Positions 1 through 7,740 of a DNA stretch of 64,000 nucleotides are shown in pieces. Made by a program: the position numbers and the translations under genes. Where the stretch lies: contig JAQXLU010000154.1 in NCBI GenBank assembly GCA_029012285.1, positions 1 through 64,000 on the forward strand. Reading direction: 5' to 3'. The notes beneath the pieces were generated by a model that saw only the letters and a list, made by a program, of their open reading frames with translations, was not told the DNA's origin and did no database searches. How positions within the stretch are numbered: position 1 is the stretch's first letter; each line of letters opens with the position of its first letter. This DNA is from Clostridiales bacterium (lineage in GTDB: Bacteria; Bacillota; Clostridia; Christensenellales; Aristaeellaceae).

Positions 1-788
1 ACCTCTTCCTCCGGGATGGGCATGGCGGGCAGCACGTCCTCCGCCACATTGTCGAAGGAAAGCTGGCGCGCCCTGCCGCCCCGGGCCGAGGCGGCCTTGG
101 CGGGCGTTGCCTGGCGGCATTCCTCCGGCAACAGCACGGCCTTCTTCTTGCCGATCTTTTCCCGGATGAAGTCCAGCGCGTCCTGCCACACGAAGGGCGA
201 GCAGGGCAGTGCCAGTCGCATCCACCAGCGGGGCGCGTAGAAGAGGATCATCGTCTTTTCCGGCCAAAGCTGCACCCGCTGGACGTCCTTCCACGCGATC
301 TCCCGGGAGGACAACAGCAGCAGGGAATCATCCCCCATCTGCGAGAGTAACCGGGGCGATTTTCCCCGCAGCAGCAGCCGCAGGGCTGTCGGGTGGGGGA
401 GGTACTCCTGCACATGGATGCCCCGCGCGTCGATCACGCAGTCCAGCAGATCCTCGCCCTGAAGGATGAACACCCCCAGCATCACTGCCAGCAGCAGGCA
501 GGCGATGTAGAGCAGGGTGACGACCAGCCCGCCGCTCAGGAGGGATGCGACGCCGTCCAGGCCACCCATCAGGCCCTCCAGCAGGAGCACCAATAGCATG
601 GTCGCGCCCAGCACCGGCAAAAGCAGGCGCATGACGCTGTTCCAGCACATCCAGTCCCGCACGGGATGATGCTCCACGCAAAAGGCCAGGCGGACGGTGT
701 TGGCCGCGAGCTTGCTGTGGCAGTTCGGGCAGAAGGACGACACCGGCACGTCCTGTCCGCACTTTTTGCAATAGGATGTCAGGGGCAT
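1..788 (-). CDS. Zinc-ribbon N-terminal membrane protein, 3' end truncated by window edge
   Basis: Open frame from ATG at 788 to the window edge; starts MPLTSYCKKCGQDVPVSSFCPNCHSKL (CxxC...CxxC zinc ribbon) followed by hydrophobic segments. Not in the ORF track because it runs off the edge. Confidence 0.75.
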   Translation of the reverse strand, partial: MPLTSYCKKCGQDVPVSSFCPNCHSKLAANTVRLAFCVEHHPVRDWMCWNSVMRLLLPVLGATMLLVLLLEGLMGGLDGVASLLSGGLVVTLLYIACLLLAVMLGVFILQGEDLLDCVIDARGIHVQEYLPHPTALRLLLRGKSPRLLSQMGDDSLLLLSSREIAWKDVQRVQLWPEKTMILFYAPRWWMRLALPCSPFVWQDALDFIREKIGKKKAVLLPEECRQATPAKAASARGGRARQLSFDNVAEDVLPAMPIPEEE

Positions 789-818
789 GGAATCACCTCA
801 TCTTGGACGCAGCCCCGC

Positions 819-1985
819 TCATTTGCCGGACAGGAGCTTCGTCAGCGGGTGACGGTATACCTCGATGGCCTTCACCGGGCACATCTCCTGGCAGCAGTAG
901 CAGCGGATGCACTTCTTGTAGTCATACCTGGCCTTGTGCCCGTGGCCGGAGTGCACGGCCTTTTCCGGCACAGGGCAGGCTTCCTCGCATACGCCGCAGG
1001 CGACGCACTTTTGATGATCCACCCGGGGACGGTGCTGTAAAAAGGGTAGCAGGGGCATGAAGTTGAACAGAAAGCCCTTCTTGATAACCCCGCGGAACAC
1101 ATCGAAGTCCGCCTTGCCATATCGAGCCTGGGCCTCCTGGAGGGTCAGGGAGCCCTCGGGGGTGACGACCTCAATGGAGGATGCGTCCATCACACCCAGG
1201 GCGGCCTTCGCACCGCTGACGCAGGTGGGCACAGCGGCGGGATCCAGGTGAATCAGCGTGGCAAAGACCGCATCCAGCGCCACCGGGTCGGCGGAAAGGA
1301 GCAGCACATTCATGTTCACCGGCGTGCCGGAGGTCGGGCCGTTGCCTTCCATGGCGACCACGCCGTCCATGATGTGTAACCGTGGGCGGATGCACAGGGA
1401 CAGATCAGCAAGCATGTCCGCAAACACGTCGCTGTTGGGGTAGGCTGCGTGCCCGGTGGCCTTGTTCACGCCGGTGACGCAGCCGTAAAGGTTCTTCACC
1501 GCGCCGGTGATGCGCTCCAGAGCGTGGGTTTTCATCTTGCAGACATTGATGAGCGCGTCCGCGTCCTGCACGCCCTTGCACAGGTAGAAGGACTTCGCCG
1601 TCCGTCCCTGGGGGAAGGGGACGACGCTGCCGGAGGTAAAATCAGCCTTTTCCACGCCGTACCTGGCCGCAGCCTCGGCAATGCCCGCACCCTCGGCGGC
1701 TCTGTCGGGGGTGGTGGTGGGGTTACCGGGGCTGTCGCCGTAGGACAGGTGCTGGAAGCCCTCCTCCCGCAACAGCCTGCACACCGCCTGGAATACCGCC
1801 GGATGGGTGGTGATGGCCTTCTGGGGGAGGGCACGGGCCAGCAAGTTCGGCTTGAGGACGATTTTCTCCTCCGGGTTGACGAACTGGCGCAGACCGCCCA
1901 GTAGCTCCACGCCCTGCCGGACGGCGGCGTCCACCAGCGGCTGCTCGTAGGTATTCAGGGGAATCAGGGCGACGATGTGCTTCAT
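819..1985 (-). CDS. DUF362 domain protein with C-terminal 2x[4Fe-4S] ferredoxin domain
   Basis: Starts MKHIVALIPLNTYEQ with an AGGAGG-like RBS; C-terminus CVACGVCEEACP...CIRCYCCQEMCPVKAI. Confidence 0.9.
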   Translation of the reverse strand: MKHIVALIPLNTYEQPLVDAAVRQGVELLGGLRQFVNPEEKIVLKPNLLARALPQKAITTHPAVFQAVCRLLREEGFQHLSYGDSPGNPTTTPDRAAEGAGIAEAAARYGVEKADFTSGSVVPFPQGRTAKSFYLCKGVQDADALINVCKMKTHALERITGAVKNLYGCVTGVNKATGHAAYPNSDVFADMLADLSLCIRPRLHIMDGVVAMEGNGPTSGTPVNMNVLLLSADPVALDAVFATLIHLDPAAVPTCVSGAKAALGVMDASSIEVVTPEGSLTLQEAQARYGKADFDVFRGVIKKGFLFNFMPLLPFLQHRPRVDHQKCVACGVCEEACPVPEKAVHSGHGHKARYDYKKCIRCYCCQEMCPVKAIEVYRHPLTKLLSGK

Positions 1986-2074
1986 GGAGGCCTCCTTGGG
2001 AATGTGGTGGGTGTTATTATAGCACAGATCGCCCCAGAATGCAAAGCCGGGCGGAGACGATGGCGTAAGCCTCC

Positions 2075-2692
2075 TCAGCCCGAAAACGGGTAGAAGCTGC
2101 TGCGGATGAAATACCCCTGGTTGCGGCCGCAGACGGGGCAGCGCGAGGGCGCTTCCAGCCCGGCGTGGAATTGTCCGCAGCCCAGACACACCCAAGATAC
2201 CGGCAGGGCGTCGCGGAACAGGTGTCCATCCGCCAGGGCCTGCGCGTACCGGCGGAAGCGCTGCGCGTGGTTTCGTTCCATCTCCCCGATGCGATGGCAG
2301 GCCTCAGCGACCCGGGGATAGCCTTCCGCTAAGGCTGCTTGGGCGATGCGGGGGTAGCGCTGATTCCCTTCGTGCATTTCGGCCTGAATGACGGCGTGAA
2401 GGAGCTCCAACGTGTCCTGGGGGAAAAGCAACGGTGCGTCCTGTGCTGCCGGGACGGCGGATTCGCCACAGGCGACGAGCAAGCCGCGCAGGATGTCCGC
2501 GTGCTCCTTCTCCTGGGCCGCTGTGTAGCGGAACGCATGGGCAATGACATACAGGGCAGCGTCCTCCATCTGCTGGGCGAACGCCGTATACAGGCGATGC
2601 GCGTGCATCTCGGCCAGGCAGGCCTCCTGAAGGCAGGGTAGGGCCCTGGCAGGCAGTTCTTTCACATCTGCGGCGGTTTGCAAGGTTGACAT
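2075..2692 (-). CDS. Rubrerythrin-family protein
   Basis: Ferritin-like helices with E/H residues and C-terminal rubredoxin-like CLGCGQFH...CPVCGRNQGYF; start MSTLQTAADV. Confidence 0.85.
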   Translation of the reverse strand: MSTLQTAADVKELPARALPCLQEACLAEMHAHRLYTAFAQQMEDAALYVIAHAFRYTAAQEKEHADILRGLLVACGESAVPAAQDAPLLFPQDTLELLHAVIQAEMHEGNQRYPRIAQAALAEGYPRVAEACHRIGEMERNHAQRFRRYAQALADGHLFRDALPVSWVCLGCGQFHAGLEAPSRCPVCGRNQGYFIRSSFYPFSG

Positions 2693-2774
2693 GGGGGCCT
2701 CTTCTCCTTTATAATGGAATCGTGTGATGGCGTGCTTCGTCAACATTTTACAACTTTCCACAGGCGCTGCGGGG

Positions 2775-2803
2775 TTGAGATTGATCCGAAAGTACGCTAT
2801 AAT
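2775..2803 (+). promoter_or_regulatory. Sigma-A type promoter for the PQQ-like propeller gene
   Basis: TTGAGA - 17 nt - TATAAT. Confidence 0.65.
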
Positions 2804-2886
2804 AAGGTATGCCCTGACGACCAAAAATATGGGTCTTGCCGTGTATTTTTCCGGTACGACTTTTCAGCAAAGGAGCATGAGCCTGT

Positions 2887-5800
2887 ATGGACCTGCACAA
2901 TGAGAACCAGCAGGAGCAGAAGGTGGAGGAAGTCACCCGGGTGATTCCGCCTGTCGAGCCCCCGCAGCATGAAGGGACAACGACTCGCCGCCGCCGCACA
3001 GAGCGGTTCGCAGGCCTGACCACCGAGGAGGACGCGCATCCTCCCTATGACATTGGCGGGGGAAAACCCGCTCCGGCACAGATTGCGCCCGTAGCCCATA
3101 AGGCCTACGACCTGGGCGAGCCCGTGGCGCAGGATACCCGCATGAGCGCTGCGGTCAAGGAGGCCTGGGAGGCACCCAGCCACCATGAGAGCAGCCGCGC
3201 CGTGCCCTCCCAGGGCGTGCCGCGCCCGAGCGTGCTGGACGGGCAGCGCCCGTACCGGGAGCGCCGCGAAAAGCCCGCGCAGGAGTCTCCCACCGTCCGC
3301 CGCCCCGTGCAGGCGGAGGGCTATGAGCCGCTGCAGCAGCTGGGCTCACCCCAGCCCCGGGCCCGCCGTCCCGAGGCGGACAACACCGTCCGCAACGAGC
3401 CGCCCCGCCGTGTCCGCACGCCGGAAACCGAACGCGTCGGCTATGACAATCCCTCGGCGGAGGAGAAAGAGAAAACCGGTAACCGTGGCTTGATTGCGGT
3501 GATCATCGCGTTGCTGCTGCTTGCGGCCATCATCCTGGGATTGCTGATGATCCCCGACGAGGATACCGGCGTGCTGGGTAGCATCAAGCGAGCGGTGACG
3601 GAGCCCGTCAAGGGGCTCTTTGGCGGCGATACGGAGGAACAGGCTTCCGCCCCCACCGCCAGCGGCTTCACCGCGACGATTTCTCAGTCCACAATGCCCT
3701 ACAAGGTCGTGTTCCACATGGTGACCTCCGCCAATGTGACGGCCATCCGCGTGGTGGATGCAAGCGGCGAGGTGCTCCCCACCAAAATCACCCTGTCCAC
3801 TCCCAGCAGCGAGAAGGACATCGTGTGGATGTTCGAGATGCAGCTGGAGGACGGCTTCACCGGGGACGTGCAGGCGCAGATGCAGCACGGCGAGAAGTGG
3901 ATTGATACTGGGCTGTGGCAGACCATCTCCCTGGGCGGCGTAACGCCCCCCAGCGTGACCGAGGGCACGAACGCGAATGGCACGCCAGCCATCGTCGAAG
4001 CAACGCCCACGGCCACCCCGACGCAGACCCCCACCGTGCAGCCCACGGCGACCGCCACCCCGACGGAAGCGCCTGCCGTGACTGCGGATGTGATTGTGCT
4101 CTTCACCCCGGCGGCGACCACGGAAGCCACTGTGGAGCCCACCCCCTCCGTGACCGCCACGCCCACCATGTCCGTGACGGCCACCCCCACCATGATCCCT
4201 ACCGCCACCCCCGTGGCGGAGGCGACGGAGACTCCCACCGAGGAGCCCGCGCCACAGGTAACCGAAGCGCCCTCCGCGCAGCCCGAGGTCACCCCGAAGC
4301 TGGAGGCGGTGGCCGACCCAAGCGCTGATCCGGCCCTGATTGCCGAAACGGTCATCTACCAGGATGGCAAGAAGGTCAGCAGCTATGAGCGCGAAAAGCC
4401 CATGAATATGCCCGCTGCGAATGATTACCCCCTGCGCCCCTTTGGCGTGACGACCTTCCGTGGCAACGCTTTCCGTCAAAACGCGGCGGAGGATACCGTC
4501 AAGAACCCCACCAGCCTCTCCCTGGCCTGGACGGTGGAGGCAGGCAGCGCCGCAGGCAGCAGCCGCAACTACTACGGCATCGGCTGGACGGGTCAGCCTG
4601 TGATCGTCAAGTGGGCGACGGACATCCGCAAGAGCATGGCGCTGGAGGATGAGCGCAAGGAGCAGAAGAACCTCAAGGAGGTTATCGTTGCCGGCATGGA
4701 CGGCAAGATCTACTTCTTGGACCTCCTGGACGGCACCGCGACCCGCGAGGCCATCAACTTCGGCTACCCCATGCGCGCCACGCCCAGCATGCATCCGCTG
4801 TTCTACCCGATGATGACCGTGGGCCAGTACGCCCGCAAGATGAAGAGCGGCACCAGCAGCAACATCGGCCTGTACTACTACAACCTGGTGGACGGCAAGC
4901 AGCTGCGGATGATCGACGGCATCGACCGCAAGCTCAAGCGCACCTACAGCGAGGACGCTTCCGGCGCGTTTGACACCTCCGCGTTGATCGACCGCACCAC
5001 CAACACCTTGATTGCCATTGGCACCAACGGTCTGCTCTATACCGAAAAGCTGAGCATGAACACCCGGATGGATCAGGAAACGGGCCAGATGGTCTTTGCC
5101 TTTGACGACCCCACCGAGATCGTCACCATGATGAGCCACACCAAGAATCAGAAGGCGGCCAATGTGGCGGTGGAATCCTCCCTGGCGATGTATGGCAGCT
5201 ATGCCTACTACGCCGACATGGGCGGCATATTGCGCTGCGTGGACACCACCACCATGACCACCGCCTGGGCTGTGGACACCGGGGATGCGGTGCGTGCTGC
5301 CATCGCCCTGGATCTGGATGCAGACACGCAGACCCTGTGGCTCTACACCGCCAATCTCATCAACAACAGCAGAACCCGCGGTGATGTCACCATCCGCCGC
5401 TATAACGCCATGACCGGCGCGGAGGACTGGGCCTTTGCCATTGCCTGCGCGGACGGCAAGAAGAAGGACGTGACCTTCAATGCCATTGTGACCCCCGGCG
5501 CGATGGCTTCCCCCGTGATCGGGCAGAACAGCCTTGGCGACCTGGTGTATTTCACCCTGTCCAGCGTGAGCGCCACCGGCGCAAAGACCCTGGGCGAGGC
5601 CGCCGCGATGGAGGGCGTGATCATCGCGCTTGACAAGACGAATGGCGAGGTTCTCTGGCACAAGGCGATGCCTGCCTACTGTTATTCCTCCCCCGTGGCC
5701 GTGTATAGCGACACGGGCGAGGGTTGGATCATCCAGGCCTGCTCCGACGGCACGATCTACCTGCTGGATGGCTTGACCGGCGCGGATATCAGCACCCTCC

Positions 5801-5907
5801 AGGTGGACGGCGTGATTGAAGGCTCTCCCGCTGTGTATGGCAACATGATGGTCATTGGCACCACCGGCAAGGACAGTAGCTACATCTACGGCATTATGCT
5901 TGATTGA
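2887..5907 (+). CDS. Membrane-anchored PQQ-like beta-propeller protein with Thr/Pro-rich stalk
   Basis: 1006 aa: acidic/proline N-terminus, TM segment GLIAVIIALLLLAAIILGLLMI, TATPT-rich linker, then repeated propeller blades (VIVAGMDGKIYFLDLLDGT, GDLVYFTLSS..GVIIALDKTNGEVLWHK, WIIQACSDGTIYLLDGLTG). Confidence 0.85.
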   Translation: MDLHNENQQEQKVEEVTRVIPPVEPPQHEGTTTRRRRTERFAGLTTEEDAHPPYDIGGGKPAPAQIAPVAHKAYDLGEPVAQDTRMSAAVKEAWEAPSHHESSRAVPSQGVPRPSVLDGQRPYRERREKPAQESPTVRRPVQAEGYEPLQQLGSPQPRARRPEADNTVRNEPPRRVRTPETERVGYDNPSAEEKEKTGNRGLIAVIIALLLLAAIILGLLMIPDEDTGVLGSIKRAVTEPVKGLFGGDTEEQASAPTASGFTATISQSTMPYKVVFHMVTSANVTAIRVVDASGEVLPTKITLSTPSSEKDIVWMFEMQLEDGFTGDVQAQMQHGEKWIDTGLWQTISLGGVTPPSVTEGTNANGTPAIVEATPTATPTQTPTVQPTATATPTEAPAVTADVIVLFTPAATTEATVEPTPSVTATPTMSVTATPTMIPTATPVAEATETPTEEPAPQVTEAPSAQPEVTPKLEAVADPSADPALIAETVIYQDGKKVSSYEREKPMNMPAANDYPLRPFGVTTFRGNAFRQNAAEDTVKNPTSLSLAWTVEAGSAAGSSRNYYGIGWTGQPVIVKWATDIRKSMALEDERKEQKNLKEVIVAGMDGKIYFLDLLDGTATREAINFGYPMRATPSMHPLFYPMMTVGQYARKMKSGTSSNIGLYYYNLVDGKQLRMIDGIDRKLKRTYSEDASGAFDTSALIDRTTNTLIAIGTNGLLYTEKLSMNTRMDQETGQMVFAFDDPTEIVTMMSHTKNQKAANVAVESSLAMYGSYAYYADMGGILRCVDTTTMTTAWAVDTGDAVRAAIALDLDADTQTLWLYTANLINNSRTRGDVTIRRYNAMTGAEDWAFAIACADGKKKDVTFNAIVTPGAMASPVIGQNSLGDLVYFTLSSVSATGAKTLGEAAAMEGVIIALDKTNGEVLWHKAMPAYCYSSPVAVYSDTGEGWIIQACSDGTIYLLDGLTGADISTLQVDGVIEGSPAVYGNMMVIGTTGKDSSYIYGIMLD

Positions 5908-5918
5908 CTTGATTGATA

Positions 5919-5953
5919 CATTTCGCCCGTCGGAGCAATCCGGCGGGCGAACC
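5919..5953. repeat. Intergenic stem-loop between propeller and cupin genes
   Basis: TTCGCCCGTCGG-AGCAAT-CCGGCGGGCGAA, no T tract. Confidence 0.5.
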
Positions 5954-5973
5954 TACCGGAAAGGAGGATCGCG

Positions 5974-6303
5974 ATGATCCTGGATTTGATGAACACCCCC
6001 GAGCAGGCCATGCCCAACTTCAAGGGTGGCGAGGGGATCACCTATGCCCGCATGTTCTTTGACGGGCAGAACCGCATCATGCTGGGGCGGCTGCCGGTGG
6101 GCTCCACCATCGGCATGCACACCCACGAGGACAGCAGCGAAATCATGCATGTGCTCAGCGGCACGGCGCGGGTCATTATGGACGGCGAGGTGGAAATCAT
6201 CCCTGCCGGACAAACCCACTACTGCCCCAAGGGGCACACCCACATGACCCTCTGCGAGGGAGATGAGGAGCTGCGCATCTTCGCCGTTGTGCCGCAACAG
6301 TAA
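5974..6303 (+). CDS. Cupin domain protein
   Basis: GSTIGMHTHEDSSEIMHVLSGTARVIMDGEVEIIPAGQTHYCPKGHTH cupin motifs; RBS AAAGGAGG. Confidence 0.9.
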   Translation: MILDLMNTPEQAMPNFKGGEGITYARMFFDGQNRIMLGRLPVGSTIGMHTHEDSSEIMHVLSGTARVIMDGEVEIIPAGQTHYCPKGHTHMTLCEGDEELRIFAVVPQQ

Positions 6304-6316
6304 CATATCAAACCTA

Positions 6317-6367
6317 CAGGGGCTGCCCCGATAGCCAATCAGCTACGCGGGCAGCCCCTGTTTTTGT
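6317..6367 (+). terminator. Rho-independent terminator of cupin gene
   Basis: 12-bp stem CAGGGGCTGCCC/GGGCAGCCCCTG followed by TTTTTG. Confidence 0.85.
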
Positions 6368-6435
6368 ATCCATCCATTCCGTACAGGTAGGAACCCGTCG
6401 CCACCCTGTACTCCCATCGCGCCCCCCGATTTCAT

Positions 6436-6466
6436 ACAAAAAGCCTCCTCCGAAGCCGGAGGAGGC
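6436..6466 (-). terminator. Rho-independent terminator of Fe-ADH gene
   Basis: GCCTCCTCCG/CGGAGGAGGC stem followed (minus strand) by TTTTTGTATG. Confidence 0.85.
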
Positions 6467-6482
6467 AGGGGTCACCATGCAA

Positions 6483-7631
6483 TTACAGCAGCTTCTTGTA
6501 AAGCTCCTTGATTTCTTCCACGGAGGTATCGCGGGGATTGCCCGGACGGCAGGCGTCCGCGTAGGCGGATTCGGCCAGGAAATCCAGGTCAGCGGGGTTG
6601 ACGATGGCCTTCAGGTCAGCGGGGATGCCCACATCCATGGAGAGCTGCTTCACCGCGTCGCAGGCGGCCTTGCGGTACTCGTCCACGGTCATGGCTTCCA
6701 CGCCTTCCACACCCATCGCGGCGGCGATGTACTTGTACTTGTCGCCGGTCACGGGCGCATTGTATTCCATGATGGTGGGCAGCAGAATGGCGTTGGCCAC
6801 GCCGTGGGGGGTGTCATACACCGCGCCCAGGCAGTGCGCCATGGAGTGCACGATGCCCAGACCCACGTTGGAGAAGCCCATGCCAGCCACATACTGGCCC
6901 AGGGCCATGCCGTCGAAGCCCTCGGCCTCGCCCTTCACGGCGGAGCGCAGGGACTTGGCGATGATCTCGATCGCCTTGAGGTGGAACATATCGGTCATGT
7001 CCCATGCGGCCTTGGTGATGAAGCCCTCGATGGCATGGGTCAGCGCGTCCATGCCGGTAGCGGCGGTCAGGCCCTTGGGCATGGTGGACATCATGTCGGG
7101 ATCGACCACGGCCACCTCGGGGATGTCATGCACGTCCACGCAGACGAACTTGCGCTTCTTCTCCACGTCGGTGATGACGTAATTGATGGTGACCTCCGCC
7201 GCAGTACCGGCGGTGGTGGGCACGGCGATGGTGAACACGGTCTTGTTCTTGGTGGGAGCCACGCCCTCCAGGGAGCGCACGTCGGCAAATTCGGGGTTGT
7301 TGATGATGATGCCGATGGCCTTGGCGGTGTCCATGGAGGAGCCGCCGCCGATGGCGATGATGTAGTCCGCGCCGGAGGCCTGGTAAGCGGCCACGCCGGT
7401 CTGCACGTTTTCAATGGTGGGGTTGGGCTTGATGTTGGAGTAGATTTCATACGCGCAGTTCGCCGCGTCCAGGAGATTGGTGACCTTCTGGGTCACGCCG
7501 AACTTGAGCAGGTCGGGGTCGGAGCAGACGAAGGCCTTCTTCAGGCCACGGGACTGCACCTCGGTCACGATGGCTTCAATGGCGCCCTTGCCGTGGTAGG
7601 AGATGGGATTGAGAACGATACGATTCGCCAT
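6483..7631 (-). CDS. Iron-containing alcohol dehydrogenase (lactaldehyde reductase / propanediol dehydrogenase type)
   Basis: 382 aa; GGGSSMDTAKAIGIIINNP, TTAGTAAEVT, GMDALTHAIEGF, NVGLGIVHSMAHCLG...HGVANAILLP metal-binding motifs. Confidence 0.95.
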   Translation of the reverse strand: MANRIVLNPISYHGKGAIEAIVTEVQSRGLKKAFVCSDPDLLKFGVTQKVTNLLDAANCAYEIYSNIKPNPTIENVQTGVAAYQASGADYIIAIGGGSSMDTAKAIGIIINNPEFADVRSLEGVAPTKNKTVFTIAVPTTAGTAAEVTINYVITDVEKKRKFVCVDVHDIPEVAVVDPDMMSTMPKGLTAATGMDALTHAIEGFITKAAWDMTDMFHLKAIEIIAKSLRSAVKGEAEGFDGMALGQYVAGMGFSNVGLGIVHSMAHCLGAVYDTPHGVANAILLPTIMEYNAPVTGDKYKYIAAAMGVEGVEAMTVDEYRKAACDAVKQLSMDVGIPADLKAIVNPADLDFLAESAYADACRPGNPRDTSVEEIKELYKKLL

Positions 7632-7722
7632 GGGGATCTACCTCCTATGATATGTTTCACAACGGGGAGCATAATGCTCCATATTCCTTCATTCGACGCA
7701 AATGGTCTAATTCCTGCACATA

Positions 7723-7740
7723 TTGTGAATTCCTTCACAT
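7723..7740. promoter_or_regulatory. Rex-type operator upstream of Fe-ADH
   Basis: TTGTGAATTCCTTCACAT matches TTGTGAAnnnnTTCACAA at all but the last base. Confidence 0.65.

Noticed and set aside
4000-4260. Possible tandem repeat array or CRISPR-like signal
   Set aside because: Degenerate codon-level Thr/Pro/Ala repeats within the propeller stalk; no constant repeat or spacers.
3346-5661. 771-aa minus-strand ORF opposite the propeller gene
   Set aside because: Gly/His/Arg-rich antisense frame of a well supported CDS; typical high-GC shadow ORF.
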